Shown: piece after piece, positions 9,262-21,204 of the stretch
Layout of the letters: every line of letters begins with the position of its first letter
Numbering within the stretch: the first letter of the stretch is position 1
DNA from: Akebia trifoliata
Lineage: Eukaryota > Streptophyta > Magnoliopsida > Ranunculales > Lardizabalaceae
Reading direction: 5' to 3'
Assembly: GCA_017979445.1 (NCBI GenBank)
Contig: CM030704.1
Location: 14,863,658 to 14,927,657, forward strand
DNA: 64,000 nt
The notes under the pieces: model-generated
What the model saw: the letters and a program-made list of their open reading frames with translations, nothing else
What the model was told of the DNA's origin: nothing
Database searches by the model: none
Program-made: the position numbers and the translations under genes

Positions 9262-10707
9262 AGCTTAGTTCATTATTCTTGCACCCTGGGTAGGTATAAT
9301 AGAACTTCCTAAAAAAGAAAAAATTAGTTCATAACTCTTTTACTCTGAGGAGGTAGAGTAGAACTTTTCAAAAAAATTAGTTCATTACTCTTTCACTCCG
9401 AGTAGGTAGAGTAGAACTTCCAAAAAAAAATTTAGTTCATTACTCTTTCACCCTGGGCAGGTAGAGTATGACTCCCAAAAAAATTAGTTCATTACTCTTT
9501 CACTCCGAGTAGGTAGAGTAGAACTTGCAAAAAAAAAATTAATTCATTAGTCTTTCACCTTGGGCAGGTAGAGTAGGACTCCCAAAACAATTGGTTCATT
9601 ACTTTTTCACTCCGAGTAGGTAAAGTAGAACTTCCCAAAATAATTAGTTCATTACTCTTTCACCCTGGGCAGGTAGAGTAGGACTCTCAAAAAGCATAGT
9701 TCATTACTCTTTCACTCCGAGTAGGTAGAGTAGAACTTTCCAAAAAAAAAATTAGTTCATTACTCTTTCACTCCGAGTAGGTAGAGTAGAACTTGCAAAA
9801 AAAAAATTAATTCATTAATCTTTCACCCTAGGCAGTAGAGTAGGACTCCCAAAAAAAATTAGTTCATTACTCTTTCACTACCGTCCGAGTAGGTAAAGTA
9901 GAACTTGCAAAAACAAATTAATTCATTATTCTTTCACCCTGGGCAGGTAGAGTAGGACTCCCAAAATAATTGGTTCATTATTCTTTCACTCCGAGTAGGT
10001 AGAGTAGAACTTTCCAAAATAATTAGTTCATTACTCTTTTACCTTGGGCAGGTAGAGTAGGACTCTCAAAAAGCATAGTTCATTACTCTTTCACTCAGAG
10101 TAAGTAGAGTAGAACTTTCCACAAAAAAAATTAGTTTATTACTCTTTCACCTTGGGCAGGTAGAGTAGGACTCCTAAAAAATTAGTTCATTACTCTTTCA
10201 CTCCGAGTAGGTAGAGTAGAACTTCCCAAAAAAATTAGTTCATTACTCTTTCACTCTGGGCAGGTAAAGTAGGACTTCTAAAAAGCTTAGTTCATTACTC
10301 TTTCACTCCGAGTAGGTAGAGTAGAACTTCCAAAAAAAAAAAAATAGTTCATTACTCTTTCACCCTGGGCAGGTAGAGTAGGACTCCTAAAAAATTAGTT
10401 CATTACTCTTTCACTCTGAGTATGTAGAGTTGAACTTCTCAAAAAAATTAGTTCATTACTCTTTCACCCTGGGCAGGTAGAGTAGGACTTTTAAAAAGCT
10501 TAGTTCATTACTCTTTCACTCCGAGTAGGTAGAGTAGAACTTCCCAAAAAAAAAAATAGTTCATTACTCTTTCACTCCGGGTAGGTAGAGTAGAACTTCC
10601 CAAAAAAAATTTAGTACATTATTCTTTCACTCTGAGTAGGTAGAATAAGACTCTCAAAAAAAATATAAATTCATTACTATTTCACCTAGAGTAGGTAGAG
10701 TAGGACA
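9262..10707 (+). repeat. 3'-UTR tandem array, 27 units of about 53 bp in two alternating types
   Basis: Units read TTAGTTCATTACTCTTTCAC, then a variable core, then AGGTAGAGTAG and an A-run. The core is either CTCCGAGT or CCCTGGGC, and the two types alternate for most of the array, so the array probably grew as dimers. ACTC-C-GAGT is a small perfect hairpin. The other type changes T-A to C-G at the same pair. TACTCT/AGAGTA can form an outer stem. Confidence 0.9.
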
Positions 10708-11059
10708 TTTAACTTTCTCCCAACTTTTGCTCAGATTTGTCTCAAATATCATTCAAATTTTCTCGAGTTTTGTTTTACTCAGATTTTACTCAATTTCACA
10801 CAGTGCACACACTTGTACATTTGTACTTTTTAATCAGGGAGAATTCTATAAAATTCAAGGATCTGACACTGTCAGTGAGAGCTCTCGTTCAAAGACCTGA
10901 CAATCTTTTAATTCGGGGAGAGCTTTACCCTCAAGGATCTGAACACCCCGACGAATTGCTAAATCAGGCTGCAAAATGAACTGTCACTAGCTTTAGCATT
11001 CGGATTTCGCACTATCTACCAAAATAGATTTGCTATCTAGTTTGCTTCAACCCTCTGCC

Positions 11060-11070
11060 AAAGAGGGGCA
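11060..11070 (+). other. Polypurine tract of element A
   Basis: AAAGAGGGGCA lies two bases before the 3' LTR, where the plus-strand primer tract is expected. The same sequence precedes the 3' LTR of element D (46678-46687). Confidence 0.75.
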
Positions 11071-11072
11071 TC

Positions 11073-12790
11073 TGTAGACATCCCATTTTTGCATCTGCCT
11101 GATTAATCAACTCGTCAACCCGATCGCAACGATTCCCAATGATGGATGTTATTTCCATTGCTTTATTTTGTTACTAGATGTGTTTCAGAAATCCGGATGA
11201 GGTATCTCGAACTAACAAAACCTTAGAAACCACGCTACGCTAGGAAAATACGACTCCAGAAACATAGAAATCATCATCTTGCAAACCCAAAAAGAAGCTT
11301 CACGATAAAAATCACTAAAAAATGATCAAATTACCAAAATACCCCTAACATCAAAACAAGCCTAGAGCCTACATTACGCTTAGAAAAATCCTTTCGAACA
11401 CATAAACAACAAATCGAAATCAAATAAATCATTTCACCAATTTTAACAGAATTTGACAAAATTACAAAAATACCCCTAATAAAGTTCATGACCATTTCAC
11501 ACAAAAAATTTCATAAATGACACAAACTAATATTTCCATTGAATTCCTTACGAAAAATTGATTCTAAAATATCATAGAACATTAAAAATCGGCTTAAAAC
11601 GTGAAAAGTCCTCTCTTAGGGTAAAACGGTAATTTCACAATTTTCATAATTAAAAATTTTGAAATTAATAAATAAAACATTAAATAATTAAAGTGAAACA
11701 TTGATGAAATTAATTTAAAATTTTGAATTAAAAAAATCGATCAATCGGGCTTTCAAGTAAAATTGTTGAGGGTTCATGGGATATTTCTTTAAGGACCTCT
11801 CCATTTGGGGGTCCAAAGAATTAAAGAAATAATGGAGGAGGGGTCTCCAAAAATTAAAAGTAAATCAAGCAAGACTAAAGTCAAGGTATTAAAGTCAATC
11901 AAGTGAGACTAAAGTCAAAATTAAAGTCAATTAAGCAAGACTGAAGTCAAAATATTAAAAGTCAATCTTAAGACTAAAGTCAAAATTAAAAAGTCAATCA
12001 AATAAGACCAAAAGTTAAAATCATAATAGAGTTCTAACTAAAAAATAATTCTACCTAAATCAATTCTAATTAAAACACAATTCTACTTAAAATAATTCTA
12101 ACTAAAACACAACTCTAATTAAAAGAACTCTAATTAAACACTAATTCTATCTAAATCAACCCCTAAAAAAATCTATAAATAGAGGTGCTCACACCTTATT
12201 TTCGTATCAAATCATAACCCTAAGAAAAGTAAGTCTAAAAGCTCCCCTATCCTCCCATAAACCCTAGTTTTGGAACCCCAACTCCTTACCTAACATCCCT
12301 CCTTCGATTTTAGCTTAAGAAACACCTAAAAGCCTTCCAAAAATATTCCAAAACCCATAACAAACTTGAAGAATCCAGATAAAAAAAAGGAGATACCTTG
12401 CCTCGGAGATCAGAAATCAAATCCGGAGACAGAACGAAGCAAGGGAGTACGGTACAGGGAATAATTTTTGTCGGATCTGAGGGAACAAAGTCTTTGCTAT
12501 CGGAAAGGTATAATCTCTTTTTATTTATTTATTTATTATTATCTAGGTTTTTTAGCAATGTAATTTATTTGGGAAGTTAGTAGAGACCGGCTTCGACAGA
12601 GCGAAGTTGGTGCCTAACACCTGCCAACCCCGTAACATGATCCCCGAATTCAGTTTTTTCTGTTCTGGATTAGTTCTTTATCTATTTAGAGTCATTGATC
12701 GGTTCCTAGATGGTAATAACTAGGTGGCGACTCCCAAACCTCAAGGGTCAAAAGCGGATTCGCGCACCCCGCGGATCGAGGGCGCTTTCA
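11073..12790 (+). repeat. 3' LTR of element A
   Basis: Same ends and part order as the 5' LTR. A TATA box (ATCTATAAATAG) is at about 12171-12182. The R-region hairpin stem is damaged on its 5' side. The U5 hairpin is present with a G-U pair. The target duplication GGGGA follows directly. Confidence 0.92.
12757..12777 (+). other. U5-end hairpin, element A 3' LTR
   Basis: GATTCGCG and CGCGGATC around loop CACCC. The C-to-T change relative to the 5' LTR turns a C-G pair into U-G, so pairing is kept. Confidence 0.65.
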
Positions 12791-12795
12791 GGGGA

Positions 12796-13255
12796 TAGTA
12801 GTCATTTTTATTTTTTATTACTAAAGCTTGCATCTTCTTCTTTTACTCATCTTTTTTTTTAGAAACCTTTAAGATATAATGGAGAACCCTCCTTCATTCT
12901 AAGTAGATTGAACCTCAACCTTGGGCATAGAATGATTGAAGCGATTTGATCGAATGGATAGAGGTTGAAGCCATTTTTTAACTCATTTTCATCTCATGCA
13001 TCATAATGTACACTATGCACACACATCACACATGTTTGGTTATGATGAAAAAATGTATAGCTCTCTTGATGGAGTCAAAACACTAAGTTTCTAATCAAGC
13101 ATGCATGCATCAAAGTTATAGATTTAAGGGAACTTTATCCATGAAATTTCTCTAAAATCTTAAACCAATATTTTAACTCATAAAAAATGTGATGGCTCCA
13201 TGAGATATCCTCTTCCATAGGATATTTCTCATGTTAACACTAACATTAAACCCTC
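12796..13255 (+). mobile_element. Family-B LTR, right part (continues from 2149)
   Basis: Reverse complement of about 60020-60460 in the solo family-B LTR. It resumes exactly after element A's target duplication, so 1259-2149 and 12796-13255 were once contiguous. It stops near 13255 where a minus-strand ORF1 fragment begins, without reaching the LTR's own CA end. Confidence 0.7.
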
Positions 13256-13493
13256 TTCAAAATCGAAAGGGAGCACATCCTCGAAAAATCCGATCATGAC
13301 CAGAAGAACAAGCCGTGAGGGATTGGAACATCTCGCTTGAAAACATCGGTGCCAACCGGCGTCCCTCCCGGACTTGTTGAATCACGTGAATAAGAGAAAG
13401 GCCTATGATGTCTCCGCCACCTGGGAATAAGAGTTGACTCACCACCATCAAAGTGAGAGCACTAAAGTGAATCAATGGTTTCGAAGGATCCAC
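13256..13493 (-). pseudogene. ORF1 fragment 'G', downstream part
   Basis: On the minus strand this continues the ORF1-like protein of 15222-15591 once the solo LTR and one copy of its GAGGC duplication are removed. The frame then runs on through VDPSKPLIHF and VVSQLLFPGGG. It resembles the extra ORF1 that Ogre/Tat elements carry before gag (a DUF7745-type protein, from memory), whose role is unknown. It is truncated at 13255 against the family-B LTR. Composition is less AT-rich than the flanks, as expected for old coding sequence. Confidence 0.55.
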
Positions 13494-13498
13494 GAGGC

Positions 13499-15216
13499 TG
13501 AAAGCGCCCTCGATCTGCGGGGTGCGCAGATCCGCTTTTGACCCTTGAGGTTTGGGAGTCGCCACCTAGTTTAGGTCTAGGAACCATAAATGACTCTACA
13601 ATGGATAAAAAAGAACTAATCTACATAGAAATCTGAATCCGGGGATCATGTTACGGGGTTGGAAGGTGTTAGGCACCAACCCCGCCCGGCCAATGCCGGT
13701 CTACTTATCCCAAATAGATCTACATCGCTAATGATAAACTAGATTTAAAATAATAAAAAATTTACCTTTGATCTGCAAAGGTGCTATTCCCTCAGATCTG
13801 AAAATAAACAGTTCCTTGTACTGTACTCCTTGCTTCGTTTTGTCTCCGGATCTGATTCCTGATCTCCGAGGCAAGGTGTCTCTTACTTGGATCTGGATGC
13901 TTTGAATTTGTGGTGGATTTTTGGGGTTATTTTTGAGAGGTTTTTGGATGTTTTTTAGGCTAAATCGGAGTAGTAGTAGGGGTGTTAGGGAAGGAGTTGG
14001 GGCTCCAAAATTAGGGTTTGGAGGGGTTGTGGAGGCTTCTTCACCTACTTTTTCTAGGGTTTTTCTTTGATACGAAAAATAGGGTGTGGAGGCTCCTATT
14101 ATAAAAGTTTTTAGAAGTATTTAGGGTTTGATTAGGGTTTCTTTTAGGGTTTCAATTAGGGTTTTGACTTATTCTTTAGGGTTTTAGGGTTTTGACTTTA
14201 GTCTTATGAGATTGACTTGATTAGTTTTAGATTAGGGTTTGGATTTAGGGTTTTGACCTTAGTCTTATGAGATTGACTTGATTAATTTAGATTAGGGTTT
14301 TGATTTAGGGTTTTGACCTTAGTCTTATGAGATTGACTCGATTAGTACCTTGACTTCAGTCTTGCTTGATTGACTTTAATTTGACTTCAGTCTCACTTGA
14401 TTGACTTTAAACCTTGACTTCAGTCTTGCTTGATTTACTTTTAATTTTTAGAGAACCCCCTTCTATTATATCTTTAATTCTTTGGACCCCCAAATGGAGG
14501 GTCCTTAAAGAAATATCCACGAACCCTCAACAATTTGCTAAGAGTCCAATTAATCGATTTTTTAGGTTCAACTTTTTAAATTAATTTCATTAATGTTTCA
14601 CTTTAATTATTTAATGTTTTATTTATTAATTCGAATTTTTAATTATGAAAAATTGTGAAATTACCGTTTTGCCCTCGGAGAGGATTTTTTACGTTTTAAG
14701 TCGTTTTTCAATGTTCCAGGATGTTTTGGAATCAGTTTTTCATAAGAATTCAATGGGAATGTTGTTTTTGTCATTTATGAATTTTTTTATATGAAATGAT
14801 CGTGAACTTTATGAGGGGTATTTTCGTATTTTGTCAAATTTTGTGAAAAATTAGGCGAAGTGGTTTACTTGTTTCGATTTGTTGTTTTATGTGTTTGAAC
14901 GGATTTTCCTAAGCGTAATGTAGGCTCTAAGGTTGTTTTGAGGTTAGGGGTATTTTGGTAATTTAATCATTTTTAGTGATTTTATCGTGAAGCTTCTTTT
15001 GATTTGCAAGATGATGATTTCTATGTTTCTGGGGGTCGTATTTTTTCTAGCGTAGCGTGGTTTCTAAGTTTTGTCAGTTCGAGATACCTCATCCGGATTT
15101 CTGAAACATATCTGGTAACAAAATAAAGCATTGGAATAGACATCCATCATTGGGAATCTTTGCGATCGGGTTGACGACTTGATTAATCAGGCGGATACAA
15201 AAATGGGGTGTCTACA
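13499..15216 (-). mobile_element. Solo LTR in reverse orientation, duplication GAGGC
   Basis: A complete main-family LTR (TG...CA when read on the minus strand) with GAGGC at 13494-13498 and 15217-15221. No internal sequence is present, so it is the product of LTR-LTR recombination. It belongs to the sub-family with many AAACCCTAA motifs in the U3 (seen here as TTAGGGTTT at about 14115-14300). It interrupts ORF1 fragment G. Confidence 0.92.
13512..13532 (-). other. U5-end hairpin with compensatory double change
   Basis: Read on the minus strand this is GATCTGCG-CACCC-CGCAGATC. Other copies have GATCCGCG/CGCGGATC. Both partners of one base pair changed (C-G to T-A), keeping an 8-bp stem. Confidence 0.75.
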
Positions 15217-15221
15217 GAGGC

Positions 15222-15591
15222 ATTCAACCAAAAAGGATTTAAACATTGTCTTCAAAATCGATCCATCATCCGGAATCTTTAGAAACTTACGGTTTATCCC
15301 CAAGAAGTCTAAAGCCTCGCCTCGATAACCATAGCGTAAAGGTGGAACAACATTCATACTCGACATTTCAAGACCTAACAACACTTCAGGATCCTTAATG
15401 GTGGGAGTCATTTCATGTTCCCCAAAACGAAAGAGGTTGAGCTCGGGAACCCAACATCTGAATCTGACCTCAATCAAGCCCCATTGCATCGGGACATTAG
15501 GCAAGGAGAGTGTGCGCACTAGCTTGTTCAAACCCGATTGAATCTTTCTCACAAAAAAAAGGGGGGGGGAAGTAAAAAAATCAAAAATCAA
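15222..15591 (-). pseudogene. ORF1 fragment 'G', upstream part (Tat/Ogre ORF1-like)
   Basis: About 120 codons are readable on the minus strand. They include LPNVPMQWGLIE, CWVPELNLFRFGEHEMTPT and DPEVLLGLEM, a pattern I recognise from memory as the start of the plant Tat/Ogre ORF1 (DUF7745-like). The conserved theme is an 'F-F-G-x-x-E-M-x-P-T' stretch. No intact start or full domain remains. The first codons run into A-rich low-complexity DNA, so the true start is not visible. It was split by the solo LTR and is not the same copy as element E's ORF1. Confidence 0.6.
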
Positions 15592-15922
15592 AAATCAAAA
15601 AATAATAATAATAAAAAATCAAAATAAAAAAATATCAAAATACAAAAAAATCAAAAAGATTAAAAGAACTTCAAAATCCTTTCGAGTTGCACTCAACTCC
15701 GATTTGTCAAAACACGACCGAGGAAATAGCCGAATTTCAAAAATCATGAAATTTTCATCCAATCCAAGGTCTCACACGAGCTCCACGCCATCAAGACCAA
15801 GGAATTAATAAGGAAAAACTTTATCAGACCCCGCACTAGAGTAGCCATTTTTTACAAAAATCATCCATACAAACGATATCATGTTTTGTTCTTTGCACGC
15901 AATTCCTGCAAAGAAGGGCAGC
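15592..15922 (+). other. 3' UTR end and purine tract of a family-F element
   Basis: A-rich sequence of repeated TCAAAAA is followed by a short non-repetitive stretch ending in AAAGAAGGGCAGC, a purine-rich tract directly before an LTR start at 15923. This is the internal end of an element whose remainder is missing to the left. Confidence 0.5.
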
Positions 15923-18081
15923 TGTAGACACCCCAATTTGAACACCCTCACTCAAAAGGGCCCAAAAATAGCAGTTTTCCAATAAACTCGACCAACGGGC
16001 CTCAAAAGCCCAAATCATTAAAATATAACAGTTTTATCAAATCAAGACCCCTAAGACCCCCTAAGGGTCTAACGGGTCCACATGAAAGGACTTGACAAAC
16101 TCCCTCTACCCCCGCTCCATTTGAAATATCAATTTTTCAACATAATTGGCCAACGGGCTTCAAAAGTCCGAATCACTAAAAAGTGACGTTTTGATCGAAC
16201 CAAGACCCCTAAGAATCCCCAATGGTCTAAGGGACCTACCAAAAGGGTTGGACCCATCCCACGCTTTCCCAAACTTCACCACTCCACGCTTGCATCCAAA
16301 AAATACCGAAAGCTCGATAAAATTCCCTAATGGGCCCAAAAAGCTTGATTTGCCAATACGTTGTATTTTTTTATCAAATCAATGATTTCAGAAATCTCAA
16401 AAAAATTAAAAAAATTAAAATGTGAGACTTGGGATACCTACCCTTCATCTACCCTCCACCGCTCTGCCTCGAAATCCGCAAATACCCTAAACCCACCTAA
16501 GGCCCACAAGCCCTCAACTCTTTCCTAAATTCATTTCTTACTTTACCCCTAACCCAAAATTAACCCCATATCAACTAAACCTTAACACCTAACCCAAAAC
16601 AAATCCTAATGAATCCAAAATAACCCAAAATCATCTCTAAATCCCAAGCCCATAAAACATTATCCATACCCAATTCATTATCCAACCCACAACCCTAACC
16701 CATTAACCACTACCCACATCAACCAATCAACCCCTCAACATCAAAAGATGACACATGTCATCATCCCCTTCCACCTCCCTCATCTAATCACCTACCCCCA
16801 TCACCATTCTCCAAACAACCCATCAACATCATCAACCACCCACATCACCACCTATACCTCCTACATCTCAACCCATCACTTTTCCTTAAAACACTCCAAC
16901 AAAATCATCTCAACCCATACTTCCCTCATCATCAACTAACCAACCCATGCTTTTCTCCCTAATCAACCAACCACCATCACAATCAACCAATCTCATCACC
17001 TCATCCTCTTATCACATATGCCACATGGCATCATCCCCTTCCTCCTCCCAAAAACTAATTTACCAACCTCTTACACAACCCATTCTCCTAAATCTAAACA
17101 CCTCACCTCTTCAACCAACCTAACACTCTTTCTCTAAACAACCCTCTTATACCCCCTACTCCCCCATCACCATACCCCTACTCCCCCATCAACCATCACT
17201 CATCTCATCCCACCAAACACTCTACCCAATGGATTTGGGTAGGATCCAAACTATTTGGGTTAAAATACAATTCATTTCCCTCATTTACACAACTACCCTT
17301 ACTTACACTCCAAATTTCATACCCTTCACTTCTAAAACCCATGCCATTCTCTATTCTCTCAACTCTTCACCCCATTATACCCCTCAAACCATCCTCCAAA
17401 CACTATAAATACCCACCCTTCCCCTCCTTCCAAAAATGGTTATCAAGTCTCCTTAAAAAAATCTACTCACTCCCCTTCTACTCTACTACTCTCTCATACC
17501 ATCTTCTAAAAAAGTAACTTCACTCTCATACTTCACTAAGGAACTAAAAAGCATAAAAAAAGAAGAAGAAAGAAAGAAAGAGAAGTGATCTCGAAGATTC
17601 AAGGTGGGTTCAAAGTGTAATCCCCCCCTTCTCTCTCTATCCTCTTCTCCTCCCTCTTATAATATCCCCTTCTTTTCATTTTGTTTTAAATGAGTTGAGC
17701 ATGAATGGACCCCAAGGCTAAAGGTTCATAAGGATCAACGAAATGACCCTATAATCAAGCCAAAAATGAATCCCATCTAGGGTACAAATGCGCCTACGTG
17801 GCACTCTTTTTTTTATTACTTATTTTAAATCAAAAGGACCGAGTTGTGTAGAGGTTACCACTACTTGGCGGGGAGAAAGGGGTGCCTAACACCTTCCCTT
17901 TTCTCCAACTAAATCGTTTACCCGAATCTCAAGGTTTGACTTATCCTTATCCATCGTGAGTCACTAAAATGCCAAAAATGTACCTCGGGTGACCATTCAC
18001 ACCTACTTACAACATGAATGATGGCGACTCCAAATTCATCGTAGATGTGACCGTCGTAATGACGAAATCCACGTATCTACA
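15923..18081 (+). mobile_element. LTR of a third Tat-like family ('F')
   Basis: It starts TGTAGACACCCCAATTTG, like the other families, and I place its end at GTATCTACA, the inverted form of the start. It contains a long C-rich, G-poor U3 (16450-17420), a CTATAAATACCC promoter near 17403, and the LTR hairpin at 17871-17906. A weak CGTC/GACG hairpin lies near its end (18052-18064). Flanks do not form a duplication, consistent with a 3' LTR whose internal part lies to the left. Small frames inside are not genes. Confidence 0.55.
17871..17906 (+). other. Family-F version of the conserved-loop LTR hairpin
   Basis: GGAGAAAGGG pairs with CCCTTTTCTCC (one bulged T) around the loop GTGCCTAACACCTT. 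The loop equals that of the main family although the stems differ completely. Confidence 0.6.
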
Positions 18082-19589
18082 ACCGTGTCTCCTTTTTTTA
18101 ATCTTTATAGGTTATAATCCAACAATTACCTAAGATTAAGGGACATGAATGGGTTAAGGGAGTGTAATCGCAACCCTAATGAGGAGAAAATTATCATTTT
18201 CTTTATTTATTTCTTTTCTTTCAAGAGATATAATACAAGCATTGTTTGTTGGAGTAAAATTTCCTGAAAATTAGATCACGATATATTAAAAATAGATAAA
18301 GATTTAAGTAATCCTACTTTGAGCACATTTGAATAAAATAAGGAATTAAACAAACTATAATAGGTTAAATTGACTAATTAGATCTTTAACCCTTAGTTTC
18401 ATCATCTCCCATCTTATTACAAATATAGACATTAAATTCTTTCTCACCATTCTACTACATTAGAGTCAGAAAGATTACTACTACTACTACCTCAACCAGG
18501 TCTTTTTCTATATCTAAAATCTCTAGATAGACAGCATAAGGTGAACTTTCCTTACCCTTCCTATTCCATCTGGAGCAAATAGTGCTTCTCAATCATACTT
18601 CCTTATCCTTCTTGAGTTTATCCTCGATAAACTACAAATAAAATAACATTAAAAAATATGTAAAAAAATATTAAATTTAAAAATAAAAAATAAAAAAATA
18701 GTTAAGTCATACCATCTTCAAAAACACACCGTGTACAGCGAGGACAAAACTAACTATCTGAAAAATAAAATAAAAAATCAGAATATATTAAATTAAAAAG
18801 AAAAAAAGAAAAGAAAAAAATAAAATGAAATGAAATATTTACCTTCTTAAAGATTGATCATCCATTTGAGTCAACTTTTTTACGTATCCCGAGGCAAATA
18901 TCCGTGATTGGGGCTTCATATTTATCCAATATTTCTTTTTTATTATTTAAAATAAATAAATAAATATGATTTAATTTAAAATCTTACATTTCTTTTGTCT
19001 TCGAGTCCCTATTTAACATTTACCAATAATTAAAAAGAAATTAATAATAATATTTAAAAAAAATAACAATAATTAATTAAATAAATAACTAATTTAAAAC
19101 CTTACTTTTCTTTCCTCCCACTTTCATCATCCCTATTTAAGAATAATAAAAAATAAATTAGCAATAATATTAAAAAAAGAAATGTGGAAAAACTGAAGAA
19201 CCCTTACTTTTCTTCGTTCTCAGGAGTTGGTGGATGCGTAGTTTTTGTTATCGAAAACAAAGGGCCAAACTGGATCTTGAATCCGAATACATCTGCTGAC
19301 CATATTTTGAAATCGGTGGAAGTTAAATCAAACTAGGCAGTTAAGGTAAATGTGATTTTGAAATCATACACAGTATTTTTTTTTTGTCTCTGAAATTGGG
19401 AATTTGAAATATGAATTTTAGTTTGAAGGAAAATATAGCTGAATCGATAATTTTCTTTAAAAATGCCATTGAAAAAGTAAGAAGATGAAGCAGACAAACC
19501 CTAACAAAGAAAAACAAACCCTAACGAGGAAAAGAATCCTAAAACAAAATTATGAATGAAAACTAAGTTATATATATAATATATTATAG

Positions 19590-19635
<46 letters not shown>

Positions 19636-19929
19636 TATATATATATATATATATATCGTTTGGTTACTAACCTGCGCATGATTTCTTATGAAATTCGTTG
19701 GAGCACGATCACAAGCACGGTAATGAAAATGCTAAGTCACTTCGATATCCAATCGAGTTGATTAGGCCGAATTCTAACCGAAAAAGTTCTAGAAACTACG
19801 ATTGAACTTGAAATAGCATCTCAATTCTTCCATTTTTTATTTTAAATTTTTTATACATGTAATAATATAAATGAAATACAACTAACTTTTTCACATATGG
19901 GTTAAGATCTCAAGAAAGTTCTTCTTCAT
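18082..19929 (-). other. Unrecognised AT-rich region with possible decayed exons
   Basis: No retroelement part is recognisable. On the minus strand several short GC-richer islands end in plausible splice donors: about 19330-19200 (reading FKIQFGPLFSITKTTHPPTP, then AAAAG-TAAGG), 19130-19095, 19010-18985, 18930-18842 and 18770-18710. They are separated by AT-rich gaps like introns. In-frame stops occur in two of them. This could be a decayed host or captured gene. I do not recognise the product and rate it low. Confidence 0.25.
19568..19656. repeat. (AT)n microsatellite
   Basis: About 90 bp of nearly pure AT repeats with a few interruptions. Confidence 0.95.
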
Positions 19930-21204
19930 CCTAGTGTAGACACCCTATTTTTGCATTCGCCTGATTAATCAACTCGTCAATCCGATCGCAACGGTTCCCA
20001 ATGATGGATGTTTATCCCAATGCTTTATTTTGTTACGAGATATGTTTCAGAAATCCAGATGAGGTATCTCGAACTAACAAAATAGTAGAAACCACGCTAC
20101 GCTAGGAAAATATAACCCCAAAAGCTTAGAAATCATCATTTTTCAGACAAAAAGAAGCTTCACGATAAAAATCACTAAAAAATGATCAAATTATCAAAAT
20201 TCCCATAACCTTAAAACATCCCTAGAGCCTACGTTACTCTTAGAAAAATCCATTCAAACACATAAAACAACAAATCAAAACCAAATAAATCATTTCGTCA
20301 ATTTTCATATAATTCGACAAAATTACGAAAATACCCCTCATAAAGTTCATGATCATTCAAACAAAAATTTTCATAAATGACACAAACCAATATTTTCATT
20401 GAATTCCTTACGAAAAATCAATTCTAAAAATCCTAGAACATAAAAAACCGACTTGAAACACACAAAAAGTCCTCTCAGAGGGCAAAACTATAATTTTACA
20501 ATTTTTATAATTAAAAATTTCAAAATTAATAAATAAATAATAAATAATTAAATTAAAACATTAATAAAATTAATTTAAAATTTTGAACAAAAAAAATCGA
20601 TCAATTAGGCTCTCAGGCAAAATTGTTGATGGTTGCCAAGATATTTATTCAAGGACCCCTCCATTTGGGGGTCCAAAGAATTAAAAATATAATAGAGGGG
20701 GTTCTCCAAAAAATTAAAGTCAATCAAGTAAGACTAAAGTCAAGATATTAAAGTCAATCAAGTAAGACTAAAGTCAAAATCTTAAAATCAATCAAATAAG
20801 ACCAAAAGTCAAAATCTAATAGAGTTCTAATTAAATAATAATTCTATTTAACAATCCTAATTAAATAATAACTCTATTTAATAGAATTCTAAATAAAATA
20901 TAACTCTACCTAAAAATTTTAATTAAAATATAACTCTACCTAAAACAATTCTAATTAAAATATAACTCTAACTAAAAGAATTATAATTAAATACTAATTC
21001 TATCTAAACAAACACTTTAAAAAAATCTATAAATAAGGGTCCTCACACCCTATTTTCGTATCAAATAATAAACCCCAAGAGAAGTGGGTCAAAAAGTTTT
21101 TCTAGCCTCCCATAAACCCTAATTTTGAATCCCCAACTCCTTACCTAACACCCATACTTTGATTTTAGCTCAAAAAACACCTAGAAGCCCTTCAAAAACA
21201 CTTA

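Larger units (their letters stand above)
2155..12790 (+). mobile_element. Element A: complete non-autonomous Tat/Ogre-lineage LTR retrotransposon
   Basis: Element A is 10.6 kb with both LTRs (2155-3904 and 11073-12790), TG...CA ends, a 5-bp target duplication GGGGA on each side, a tRNA-Arg-type primer site and a purine tract before the 3' LTR. It inserted into a family-B LTR. Compared with element E it lacks ORF1, nearly all gag, protease, most of RT, both RNases H and the integrase zinc finger and first catalytic region. It keeps the leader, a short RT start, the integrase tail and a long 3' UTR. The LTRs differ at scattered positions, so it is not a very recent insertion. Movement would have needed proteins from another element. 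Confidence 0.9.

Noticed and set aside
9262..10707. CRISPR-like array of regular repeats
   Set aside because: Units differ by slippage and drift, with no unique spacers, and the setting is the 3' UTR of a plant retrotransposon.
16146..16939. Small frames in the C-rich family-F LTR (79 and 63 residues)
   Set aside because: Pro/His/Thr/Ser-rich by base composition, no counterpart elsewhere, inside LTR U3.
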